DNA from: CAVWUA01 sp963758025
GTDB lineage: Bacteria > Planctomycetota > Planctomycetia > Isosphaerales > Isosphaeraceae
DNA length: 64,000 nucleotides
Direction of reading: 5' to 3'
NCBI GenBank assembly: GCA_963758025.1
Contig: CAVWUA010000031.1
Location: 16,373 to 80,372, forward strand
The position numbers were made by a program, and so were the translations under genes. Each line of letters starts with the position of its first letter. Within the stretch, counting starts at the first letter, position 1. Shown piece after piece: positions 35,255 to 46,791 of this stretch. The notes below the pieces were generated by a model. The model worked only from the letters and a program-made list of their open reading frames with translations. It was not told the origin of the DNA and ran no database searches.

Positions 35255-35279
35255 CCGGACCCGATCTGGTCGGGTCCGG
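35255..35279 (-). terminator. Hairpin with nearby U-rich tail in the DAHP synthase leader region
   Basis: Ten-bp stem ccggacccga / tcgggtccgg with a 5-nt loop. On the minus strand it is followed by tccgattctttt. It could stop transcripts from the promoter at 35510-35537 or be part of leader folding. A second, smaller hairpin (ccgacggg / cccgtcgg) lies at 35314-35332. Confidence 0.5.
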
Positions 35280-35338
35280 CCGAACCGTATCACGGTCAAA
35301 GGATGCGGCTTGCCCGACGGGCAACCCGTCGGCTGCCG

Positions 35339-35387
35339 TTAGGCCAGCCGCCTCTGGTTGTCACTACACACGCGATCACCTCCTTTA
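35339..35387 (-). CDS. Ten-codon mini-ORF with perfect Shine-Dalgarno
   Basis: Minus-strand taaaggaggtgatc (35374-35387) is a full complement of the 16S 3' end, 7 nt before a GTG that opens GTG TGT AGT GAC AAC CAG AGG CGG CTG GCC TAA (35371-35339). Two hairpins follow directly. It may be a leader peptide. Its relation to the Trp leader downstream is unknown. Confidence 0.4.
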
Positions 35388-35509
35388 CGCCAAGACACCC
35401 CGGTCCCGCGGGAGTCCAGCCTCGAGCGGAAGCGGGCTCTAGCCCGTCGTACCACGTTGCGTACGACCCGAAGTGCCGGCCGGGCGTGTGAATCCTGACC
35501 GACATCATT

Positions 35510-35537
35510 ACTATAGCAGCCGTGAACCTTCGATCAA
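35510..35537 (-). promoter_or_regulatory. Sigma-70-type promoter for the DAHP synthase leader
   Basis: Minus strand: TTGATC (35537-35532), 16-nt spacer, TATAGT (35515-35510). It overlaps the end of the spondin-like gene and points at the leader, DAHP synthase and pdxJ. Confidence 0.6.
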
Positions 35538-36433
35538 TGGTCCAATGGTCCTTGCATCAATTTTTTCCGAAGGCCCGTGGAGCCGCCGCGACGCAACCGT
35601 TTGACGCCCAGCAGGATCAAGCCGCCAAGGGGCAAGAGCAGCGCCGTGGTCGGCTCGGGAACGGAACGCAGCTCGATCCGCGCGATCTGGTAGCCATTGG
35701 CCAGGAAGTCGGCATTGGTGAATCGGCTGTCGCTGAGGACCGGACCGCCCGGCGTGTAGCTCGCCGTGGGTGCGTGGACGACGCCGTTCTCATCCGCGCC
35801 CGTGTTGTTCATGGACTGGCCGAGGAAGGCGGTCGTATCGAACATCTCGTCGCTCACCTCCGTCCCGGCGTCGCGAACCTGAGTACCAAGAACTGTGAAC
35901 GAGATCAGCCCAGGGGTGCCGGGATCGCTGTTGAACAGCCCGCCGCTGGTAAAGACCGGATGGGCCAGCGGATCGCCGTTGGCGATGAAGTAATCATTGC
36001 TCGGGACGACCATCGCCGCGTAGCTGAAGTAGCGGGAGGACGCCAGACTGCTGTCGAGCGTGATCAGAAGGCTCGCCATGCCACCGGGTGGGATCACCGG
36101 AGGGGGCGGAAAGCCCGCGCCGGCGCCGGGACCTACGATCACCCCTTGCTCCATGCCCGCGCTGCTGGCCGTGAATGCGTCGCTCAGGGGCATCGGGTTG
36201 CCATCCTCGGCAATCCGCTCCAGCGCCGAGGAAGCGGGGTCGCCCAGATTGTAAATGTCGAAGGTTCCGTCATGGAACCCGACCCAGACCGGCGTGACAT
36301 GGACCCCGCCCGTCGGCGCGAGGTTCGTCACGGTGATCTCGACGGTCATCGGACTGGCCAACGCCGGAGCGATCATCCAGAACAACGCGGCGGACGCGAC
36401 GGCCAGCGTCGGGAGAACGGATCGGCTACTCAT
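35534..36433 (-). CDS. Spondin-domain protein with PEP-CTERM anchor
   Basis: 299 aa. It has a signal peptide (LPTLAVASAALFWMIAPALAS), then a spondin_N-like domain: VEITVTNLAPTGGVHVTPVWVG, FDIYNLGDPAS, GGMASLLITLDSS, RYFSYAAMVVPSNDYFIANG. The C-terminus VPEPTTALLLPLGGLILL-GVKRLRR is a PEP-CTERM sorting signal (VPEP, hydrophobic span, basic tail), processed by an exosortase. No exosortase is in the window. Upstream on the same strand are an anti-sigma and an ECF sigma factor gene, so all three may form one regulated unit. The start at 36433 gives a standard signal. Confidence 0.87.
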   Translation of the reverse strand: MSSRSVLPTLAVASAALFWMIAPALASPMTVEITVTNLAPTGGVHVTPVWVGFHDGTFDIYNLGDPASSALERIAEDGNPMPLSDAFTASSAGMEQGVIVGPGAGAGFPPPPVIPPGGMASLLITLDSSLASSRYFSYAAMVVPSNDYFIANGDPLAHPVFTSGGLFNSDPGTPGLISFTVLGTQVRDAGTEVSDEMFDTTAFLGQSMNNTGADENGVVHAPTASYTPGGPVLSDSRFTNADFLANGYQIARIELRSVPEPTTALLLPLGGLILLGVKRLRRGGSTGLRKKLMQGPLDH

Positions 36434-36657
36434 CGTCGTGGGCTCCTTTGTTTCGGTGTCTCGCTCGATCTCGGAACTCCGCGCGCGGCACGAACGCTCC
36501 ACGTCGTGCTGAGGGTTGATCGGTTGCACGGAGATCCCTCGGGATGGTCCGGCGCGGAAGGTCCCGATTTTCGGGACCACGCGCACAAAGACCATCGTGA
36601 GTCGGTTCCCGGCGGCGATCCTGACAGAAAAATGCGGACGGAATCGGCCCGAATCGC

Positions 36658-36963
36658 TCAGGACGCCGGATCGCCGTCCTCGATCACCTTGCGGAGGCGT
36701 TCGCGAAGCTCCGTCGGCATCGTCAGTTCCGCTCCAGCAAGGCCGGCGGGCGACTCGATCGGCTCGCGGAGCATTCGCAGGGTTTCGCGCAATCGCAGGA
36801 TCTGCCGACGATAGCGGCGGCAGGCCTTGCAATAGACCAGGTGCGACCACAGGGCGAGCCGTTCCCCGCGCGAGAGGGGCCGGTCGAGCGACAGGGACGC
36901 CAGACGGGCGACCTCCGAGCAGGGGAGCGTCAAGAGCCTGGCAATGTGGAGTATACGTCGCAC
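36658..36963 (-). CDS. Putative zinc-finger anti-sigma factor
   Basis: 101 aa. A HLVYCKACRRYRRQ segment (His-x3-Cys-x2-Cys) resembles the zinc-binding motif of ZAS anti-sigma factors. It lies 21 bp downstream of an ECF sigma gene, the usual pairing. There is no transmembrane span, so this would be a cytoplasmic, soluble type that holds the sigma factor until a signal such as redox change releases it. The start at 36963 gives a basic N-terminus. The function is inferred mainly from the motif and gene order. Confidence 0.72.
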   Translation of the reverse strand: MRRILHIARLLTLPCSEVARLASLSLDRPLSRGERLALWSHLVYCKACRRYRRQILRLRETLRMLREPIESPAGLAGAELTMPTELRERLRKVIEDGDPAS

Positions 36964-36984
36964 GACGGTTCGCCCTCGTCGGGA

Positions 36985-37566
36985 TCAGTCTCCGCGACGT
37001 GATCCGGTCCGGCCATATCCCTTGTTTTCCAGGCATGCGCGCAGGAGCAGCCTGGCCCGATGCAGTCTCGCCCAGAGGTTAGTCGGCGTGATATTCAAAA
37101 GCTGACAGATCGACTCACTTTCCAGCCCGTCCAGCTCCCGCAGAAAGAAGGCCTCGGCCAGGTTGGGCGGCAGGTTCGCCAGGCAGCCCCGAAACGCCTC
37201 CCAGAACTCCCGGCGTTCGAGGTCCCGCGACGGCGAGCCTCCCCAGCGCTTCGGGCCGTGCCGCCAGAATCCACCGGCATCGAAGAACGCCGCCTCCGCC
37301 GCCTCATCCATCTCCGAGACCGGACGCATGCGGCCGCGGCCGCGCGAATGATCCATGATGCGATGACGGAGGATGCCGATCAACCACGTCCGCTCGGAAG
37401 ATCGCCCGGCGAAGGCATCGCGGCAGCGCAGGGCTTCCAGAAACGTCTCCTGCACCAGCTCGGCCGCTGTCTCCGGTTGCGAGAGGCGCAGCAAGGCATA
37501 GCGGTACAGGGCCTCGCCGTGCCGATCCACCCAGTGCTCGGGTTCGAGTCGCGGTGCGTCGTCCAC
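36985..37566 (-). CDS. ECF-family RNA polymerase sigma factor
   Basis: 193 aa from a GTG at 37566. Region 2 (YRYALLRLSQPETAAELVQETFLEALR, then FAGRSSERTWLIGILRHRIMDH) and region 4 (LANLPPNLAEAFFLRELDGLESESICQLLNITPTNLWARLHRAR) are clear; there is no region 1.1 or 3. It directs polymerase to a small regulon and is probably held by the anti-sigma protein encoded next. Being adjacent to a PEP-CTERM surface gene suggests control of envelope genes. No regulon promoter could be identified. Confidence 0.92.
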   Translation of the reverse strand: MDDAPRLEPEHWVDRHGEALYRYALLRLSQPETAAELVQETFLEALRCRDAFAGRSSERTWLIGILRHRIMDHSRGRGRMRPVSEMDEAAEAAFFDAGGFWRHGPKRWGGSPSRDLERREFWEAFRGCLANLPPNLAEAFFLRELDGLESESICQLLNITPTNLWARLHRARLLLRACLENKGYGRTGSRRGD

Positions 37567-37646
37567 GTCGATCCTATCGGGTCGAGAGGATAGGCGTTCG
37601 GCGAACAAGGGCCGAGGTCCTGCAGCGGACGACCTTCGACCGCCTC

Positions 37647-38224
37647 TTATTCGGTCCCCTCCAGCGCGACCAGGACGCGACGTGCCTGCTCCGCCAGCGA
37701 CACGAGTCTCGGGTCGCCCGTGCCAAGCTGCTCGATCGTGGTTCGATAATACCAGAGCACCCGGTCCCGGTCGGCATGGAACCGGCTCCAGATGTCCCGG
37801 CCCTCGGCCACGTCCCGCCCGATGCTGACGAGGTTGTGGAGCTTGTCGGCCAGGACAACCCCCCGCGCCTCGACGCTCGCGTCGCGCAGGGCGTTCAGGT
37901 GATCGGTCTTGCGGTCGATCCAGGGACGCTTGCGGCCGAGGGCGTCGGTCTTCACCTCGGAGCACGCGGCAACGATCCCGGCGACCGCGTCCCCGAACCT
38001 GCGCGGATCTGCTCCAGGGTCGTCTCGGTATCCTCCACCGCGTCGTGCAAGAGCCCGGCGATCACCACGTCTTCGGCGAAGTCGAGCCGGTCGAGGATCA
38101 TCGCGACCCCGGCGAGGTGCTGGACGTAGGGCACGTCCGAACCTCGCCGGACCTGGTCGCGGTGCGCCCAGGCCGCCAGACGCAGGGCGTCGTCGAGTCG
38201 GGGCGACATCAGCGGGTCGTTCAT
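37647..38224 (-). CDS. HD-domain phosphohydrolase, RelA/SpoT-hydrolase (MESH1-like), frameshifted
   Basis: About 192 aa when joined. The first part has HD-domain residues (AAWAHRDQVRRGSDVPYVQHL, VIAGLLHDAVEDTETTLEQI), as in (p)ppGpp hydrolases and their small MESH1-like relatives. The second (KTDALGRKRPWIDRKTDHL, LADKLHNLVSIGRDV, YYRTTIEQL) continues the same fold in another frame. The shift lies at about 37980-38000. It probably hydrolyses ppGpp or NADPH-like substrates. There is no synthetase domain. The gene begins 4 bp after the upstream hydrolase gene ends. Confidence 0.82.
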
Positions 38225-38228
38225 GGGT

Positions 38229-39092
38229 TTACAGGGGCGACCGCTGGGCTTGCCGCAGAAGTTGGCCGACCTGCTGGCGAATCTCGGCGCCATGGGTCAG
38301 GAACCCGATGTGCCCGGCCCCTTCCAGGGAGGCAAACCGGGCCCCCGGAATCGCCTCGGCGAGGGCACGCTGGCGGGCCGGCGGGACGATCACGTCACGC
38401 GAACCGCCGAGCACGAGCGTCGGCGCGTCGATCCGCCAGAGCCGGTCCGAAACGTCAAAGCTCTCCAGAACGCGGAGCCGGTTCGCCATGACTCCCTGAT
38501 CGGTTTCCCAGATCCGCTCGACGACGAAATCCGCCAGGGGGGCCGATTCCGGCTTACCGCCGTGCAGGAGGTTGAAGAACTGGTTCACGAATCCGTTGTC
38601 GGTGGGCAACGGGAAGCGTTCCAGCACGCTCTTGGCGATCGTCGCCCCCAGGCCCATGCGGAACCGCGCTTCCACGCCTTGAAGGACCAGAGCACCGAGC
38701 AAGCCCGGACGTTCGGCCGCCAGTTCCAGGGCGACCGCCCCGCCGAACGAGACGCCGAAGACCGTGGGACGCTCCAGACGAAGCTGGCCGATCACGTCGG
38801 CCAGGTCGCGGGCCAGGTCGGCCATGCCCTCCGCCCGGGCGGTGGTCAGCGGTCCGCGGTCTCCCCGAAGCCCCATCAAGATGACCTCGTGGTCGCGGGC
38901 CAGCCGCTGCGCCAGAGGCGCGACCAAGGGCCACCCCCCCGCCAGCCCCGGCACAAGGACGATCGGTTCACCCTGGCCGAGCCGCACGACTTCCACCACG
39001 CCGCTCGGTGTGAAGACGAGCTGGGTCGCTTCGTGAAGGTGGAGATAACGGAATCGACTCCACTGGGTCCGCCGCTTCGCGGATAGCCGCAT
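38229..39092 (-). CDS. Alpha/beta-fold hydrolase
   Basis: 287 aa. The nucleophile elbow GVSFGG gives the catalytic Ser, with Asp in VLGGSRDVIVP and His in EGAGHIGFLTHG. The oxyanion-loop region reads VLVPGLAGGWPL. No signal peptide. The family includes esterases, lipases, dehalogenases and epoxide hydrolases, and the cap sequence does not settle the substrate. Start ATG at 39092 with Shine-Dalgarno gaggag. It is divergent from the sigma-54 regulator across a 572-bp region with a palindrome array. Confidence 0.88.
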   Translation of the reverse strand: MRLSAKRRTQWSRFRYLHLHEATQLVFTPSGVVEVVRLGQGEPIVLVPGLAGGWPLVAPLAQRLARDHEVILMGLRGDRGPLTTARAEGMADLARDLADVIGQLRLERPTVFGVSFGGAVALELAAERPGLLGALVLQGVEARFRMGLGATIAKSVLERFPLPTDNGFVNQFFNLLHGGKPESAPLADFVVERIWETDQGVMANRLRVLESFDVSDRLWRIDAPTLVLGGSRDVIVPPARQRALAEAIPGARFASLEGAGHIGFLTHGAEIRQQVGQLLRQAQRSPL

Positions 39093-39664
39093 GGTGTACT
39101 CCTCGGAGGTCCGGCTAAAAGTTCATTCCAGAGCTGTATCTCGGCGCCGGAATCATCGTTTGTGCGATTGGCTTCGATTTGTGATTTCCTCCAAAGGCAC
39201 GTTCCGTACCGGCTCGATTTTTCACGTCGATCGTCGATCGCTTGGAAGTCGCCATCTCGGCGCCGAAAGGTCTTTCGGCGCCGAAAGTCGATCGTGTCGA
39301 TCAACGATCCGTTTACCGTCCTGTCAACTGGGGTAACTCTCAGGGGAATGGCAGGAGAGAATCCCGGGAATACGGAGGGCACAAACCTTACCCAGATCGC
39401 TCATCCTGTGGAAATTACGTAAAAATCGCTTCAACGAACTCCGCAAACAGGCCAGGCTCCGCAAAACAACCATGTTTCCCTGACGTTATATCTTTACAAA
39501 TGGCCATTATCAGGGCGTGGCGAAATTGAGGTGCAATCCTGTCGAAATCGCTAACGAAATCCGGTCTGTTCGGCGCCGAGACTTGTACTTCGGCGCCGAA
39601 CATTCTAGGATGGAAAGACCCATGATGAGACAACTTCGCGATCGAGCATCCTGACCGAGCCACC
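39093..39664. other. Long intergenic region between divergent genes
   Basis: 572 bp, less GC-rich than its surroundings, with no supportable gene (an 83-codon minus-strand frame at 39415-39666 lacks coding character). Its striking content is the palindrome array below. Confidence 0.6.
39141..39599. repeat. Array of five TCGGCGCCGA palindromes (candidate operators)
   Basis: Copies at 39141-39150 (last base G), 39257-39266, 39275-39284, 39570-39579 and 39590-39599. Three of them extend to 11-12-bp (T)TCGGCGCCGA(A). Two pairs have starts 18 and 20 bp apart, close to two helical turns. They sit around both divergent starts, as sites for a dimeric regulator would. Confidence 0.6.
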
Positions 39665-42790
<3,126 letters not shown>

Positions 42791-42793
42791 AGT

Positions 42794-44684
42794 TCAGCGG
42801 GCCGCGCCGACGGCCTCGGGTTCGGGCCGATCATCCGTCGTCGGTGTTCCGGCCGCGTTCGGGTGCGGGCGCTTTCGGAGTCGCGGTCGTCCCGCCGCGG
42901 TGCGGAACGAGACGAGCGAGCCCCAGGTCAAGAGCCCCGCGCCGGCCCCATAAAGAAACAGGCCGAGCAGGCCGTTGACCGTGCTCCAGACGATGCCGGT
43001 ATCCATGCCGTACACGCGGAACTGGAACGTCGGATACGCGCGGGCGAAGTGTTCCAGATAGCCGGGGGCGAACAGCGTCCTGGAAATCTGCACCGGGGTG
43101 AAGTCCGGCCAGATGGGCGGGGCGTTCTGACGCAGGAGGCCGTAGATCGTCTGCCCGGAGATGTTGATCATGAACAGAAACGCGATCGTCAAGAACTGGG
43201 CCTGGCGGGTCGATTTCGCCTGCAACGAGATTCCCATCCCCAGCGCCGCGGCGAACCATCCATAGACGATCACCTGCGCCACGTTGGCCAGAACGCCGAT
43301 CGGATGCAACGCGCCGCCGATCAGGCCGAGCGTCCAGAGCACGACCAGGACCAGGCCGAGCAGGCGCATGCCCCAGAAGGCACCCCCCATCTTGGCCAGA
43401 ACGATCTCCCGCGCCGTCAGGTCGGTCGTCGTCAGGCTCGTCCAGGTGTCCTCCTCGCGCTCCGAGGTGATCGACCCGGCCGCCCCCCCCGCCACGCCCA
43501 CGATCCAGAACATGTAAACGAAGGGGATCACGATCTGGAGGAACTGGTGGAAATAGAATCGGCGGGGTTCCAGTTGTAATGAGGAGTCGAGATGTTGTAG
43601 CCAAAGCTCAGGGTTTCGAGGAACGCGTCCCGGAACTGCGTCACCGTGTGATACGCCAGCAGGCTTCCCAGGACGAGCCCCACGAGCAAACCGACCGCCC
43701 TGGCCAGCGCGGAGCTGCGCGTGGTGAAGCATTCCTTCCAGACCATCGGCCAGTTCCCGCACGACGGACGGGGCAGGGGGGTCCACGACCGTTTCGACGC
43801 GAGCCACTTGCTCCAGCGTCGGCGCGTGCCTCCGTCCTGATCGCGGAAAACCGGCCGGAGCCGCCACGCGGCGAGCATCAGGAAGAGCGATCCGCAGAGC
43901 GTCTGCGCGCCCATGATCCACAGGAGATTGCGTGCGACCGGAATGCTGCTCGCCGTGATCATCCGCCCCGCCAGGGCCATCACCGTGGTCGGCGCCCCAC
44001 CAAGCACGTAGAACGGGCTGGTCGTCTCCAGATATTCGAGCGTCGGTCCCGATCCAGGAGGACCACGAGCCGGGAAGCATCAGGCGGAAGGTGGCCCTTT
44101 GCAGGATCGGCGGGCCGATCAGCCAGAGCAGCTCCAGGCGCATAGACGATGAAGACCGCCTCGCGGACGCGACGGGCCAGCGTCGAGACGAGGATCGCGA
44201 GCGACGAGAGAAAGAACGCCGTCGTCAAGGCCCAGCCCCACGCCAGCACGACCAGTCTCGGGTCGATCCCTCCCAGCAGGCTCAGCAGGCACATCACCGG
44301 GAAGCCCACCATCAGGAAGATGACGATGTGCAGCATCCGCGAGAGCAGCTTGCCGACAACGATCTCCGCGCTCGTCAGGTCACTGGACAGAAGGTAATGC
44401 AGCGTCCGCCGCTGTTTCTCATCGGCGATCACCGGCGCCACCAGGGCCGGCGTCACGATCAGGAGCACCACCATCTGGAAAACCGCCAGCGACAGGAACG
44501 TCGTCATGGCGAACCACGACACCTGGCTCGCCGACAGCTCGCCGCCGTTGAAGGTGTACCAGGCGTAATGGTTCTCCCAGAGCACCAGAAACACGACCAG
44601 GGCGAAGGCCACCCGCATCACGTAAAAATGGCCCCGACGCGCCGTGGTCATCAGCTCGAACTGAAACACCGGTCCGGGGAGCAT
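42794..44684 (-). CDS. ABC-2-type transporter permease (apparent frameshifts)
   Basis: The product reads across three frame changes at about 44110, 44050 and 43560. It starts MLPGPVFQFELMTTARRG at 44684 (Shine-Dalgarno ggaggt). Segments of ABC-2 type follow: LVAPVIADEKQRRTLHYLLSS and LTSAEIVVGKLLSR (the classic ExxxRTxxxLL and KxL region), then a second TM half with SEREEDTWTSLTTTDLTAREIVLAK. At least 10 membrane spans. No ATPase partner is beside it, so the exported substrate and the ATP-binding partner are unknown. Confidence 0.78.
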
Positions 44685-44790
44685 GGATCGACCTCCCGAC
44701 AGGACGAGCAAAAGAAACGATTCCTGGGAGCATACCCCCGATCGACTGGCCGTTCAATCCTAAAGATTTCGGAGTCGGGTGGATGCGTTC

Positions 44791-45977
44791 TCAATCCGAG
44801 GCGCGGCGGGCGAGAATCGCCCGGGCGCGGCCCGCGCCCCCGATCAGCAGGAGCGTGGCCGGGTTCGGGCCTGGGGGACGAAGCTGGGCGCGGAGTGACT
44901 CGGGGCGGAGGTCGAGGCCGCGCGTCTTGATCTCCAGCGGGCCGAGATGCCGTTCCGCCACGAGGCGGCGGAGCCGCTTGCGGTCCAGAGGTAGGACCTC
45001 CTCGACGGCAAACGCTGAGAGCCAGGGGGATTCCAACGGCGCGGGGCCGGTCAGCAGGTCGATGCCGCTGGCGATGCGGGCCAGGCCGTGCGCGGCGGCG
45101 AACCCGTCGAGCAGCCCCGCGCGGATCAGGGCCGGGTCGGGATCGAAGATCCAGGTGTCGATGGGGGCGATGGCGACAAGAGCCGGGAAGGGGCCATCGC
45201 GGTCCGTCCACGACGCGCCCGAGGGCAAGCAGGTCGCCCGCCGACGGCAAGAGGCGAGCCGGCCGTACCAGACGGTCGCCTCCTTGCACTCGCCGCCGAG
45301 ACTGACCAGCTCGATTTCCAGGTCGGGCGCGTCGAAATGGGCCTCGAAGTCGCTTGCCGGGCTGACCTTGATCGCGCCGCCGGGGGTCGATCGCGATCAG
45401 GGATAAGAGATATGCGAGTCCCGGCGCATAATCACGAATCGAGCGTGCCCGCGAGGCCGAACCGGCGCGGCGGTCGGGATCGATGTGGACGAGGCAATCG
45501 GCGGGAACCGGAAACCGCTCGGCCTGCGATTGAATGGCCACGACCCGATCCCCCACGCCGTACACCTCGGCATTCCAACGCGGCGCGTTGCCCCATTCCA
45601 GAGTCGAGATCGACGGCGAAAACGCCGTTTGCCGAGGCCCCCAGGGCGAGCGCATCGCCACCGATGCCGCAGCAGAGATCGGCGACCGTCGCGCCGGCGA
45701 ACCGCGCGGCCTTGTGCCGGGCGACCGGCTCGGCGGTCGCCTGTTCGAGGCCGGTCGGGTGAAACCACATCGCGTCGGCCCTTGTGAACTTGGCCGCGCC
45801 CCGCCGCCGACCCTCCGCCAACCGCAGCGCCGCCGCGACCCACTCCGCCGGGACCTGCTTCCGCCAGCGGGCCAGGTCCGCCGGAGCCGGGCGCGCGACG
45901 GCCGCGACCTCCGCCAGCAAGGTCTGGCCAGCCTCGGTGGTCAGGACCGCGAACTCGGTTTCCGCATCCGAAATCAT
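44791..45977 (-). CDS. Class I SAM-dependent methyltransferase with THUMP-like C-terminus (apparent frameshifts)
   Basis: About 394 aa when joined, starting MISDAETEFAVLTTEAGQ at 45977. The SAM-binding motif VADLCCGIGGDALAL and post-I acidic strand VFAVDLDSG are in the first frame. CLVHIDPDRRAG (motif IV-like DP) is in a second. The C-terminus (LEIKTRGLDLRPESLRAQL, TLLLIGGAGRARAIL) is in a third. The last part resembles the THUMP-like domain found in this family. Shifts fall at about 45600 and 45380. Probably RNA- or small-molecule-modifying; substrate unknown. Confidence 0.75.
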
Positions 45978-46052
45978 GGGAAGAATTGTCGTCCGGGAGC
46001 GAAGAGACGGGAAGAGGCGGGTTCCAGAATCGTTTGAGGATCGGGCCGAGCG

Positions 46053-46791
46053 ATGAACGCCCTGGATGAAGATTCGCTGGTGCTCACGACCGAGTCGGGC
46101 AAGGGGCTCGGGGAATATCTCTCTCGTCTTGATCCTGTTCAATGGAATGGGCATGGTCTTTCCGGTGCTCGGCCATGTGATGGATCGGCCATTCACATTC
46201 GAATTGCTGAGCCTCATGATCGCCTTGCAAGGGCTTTTGCTGGGCGTTTCGTTGCTGATTTGCCTGTGCTCGCCGCGCGGGTCGTGGGTGATCGACGGGC
46301 GAGGGATCGAGGTTCACCCCTGTCATCGGAGTATGCGCTACCTGCCGTGGTCGTGCGTCGAGCGGGTCCGGCTGGGGCCTCGGTGGATACTGCAAGGCAA
46401 GGGGGTGACGATCACGATCCCCTGGAACATGCTGCCGCGCGTCGAGGCTCAGCGAGCGGAGGATCATATCAAGAAACTTCTGGCGAACGATTTCGATTTC
46501 GCGCCGCCACGACCACCGTCGGAGACGGCGTTCCGGCTGGGGCGGTTCCTCCTGTTGCTCGGGATCGGCCTGGGGCTGACGGCGCTCTGGGCGGCGGTTC
46601 TCCTCGCGCTGGTGGTCGTCTATCCCGACCGCCGCGAGGGTGGTCTGATGGGAGGGCTCTGGAGCCTCCTCTTGCTCGGCAGCCTGTATACCTACGCGTT
46701 CTGGTGTCAATATCAGGAGACGCGGCGGATCAAGGCGTTGCATCCCGAGTGGCCCTGGCGGGTTCGCCGTTCGCGGGTCGAGACGCGGTGA
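46053..46791 (+). CDS. Membrane protein with PH-like segment (apparent frameshift)
   Basis: The start at 46053 (MNALDEDSLVLTTESGKGLG) must shift by about 46120 to join SLVLILFNGMGMVF. Two N-terminal spans follow. Next is a cytoplasmic segment with the typical SWVIDGRGIEVHPCHRSMRYLPW and VERVRLGPRWILQGKG strands, resembling PH-like bPH2 domains. Two more spans (FLLLLGIGLGLTALWAAVLLAL, LLLLGSLYTYAF) come near the C-terminus. ~245 aa. Function unknown. An alternative ATG at 46066 in the second frame avoids the shift. Its last 62 bp overlap the convergent gene. Confidence 0.62.

Noticed and set aside
35372..35387. The 16S rRNA 3' end (gatcacctccttta on the plus strand)
   Set aside because: Only the anti-SD complement is present with no other 16S sequence around it; it is a strong Shine-Dalgarno on the minus strand.
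35296..35508. 70-codon minus-strand frame in the DAHP synthase leader
   Set aside because: It would start at the -10 of the predicted promoter and overlaps the better-supported mini-ORF and hairpins; no coding character.
37560..37965. Upstream extension of the ECF sigma gene to 37965
   Set aside because: The sequence before 37566 overlaps the HD-hydrolase gene and does not look like sigma-factor sequence; a GTG at 37566 gives normal length.
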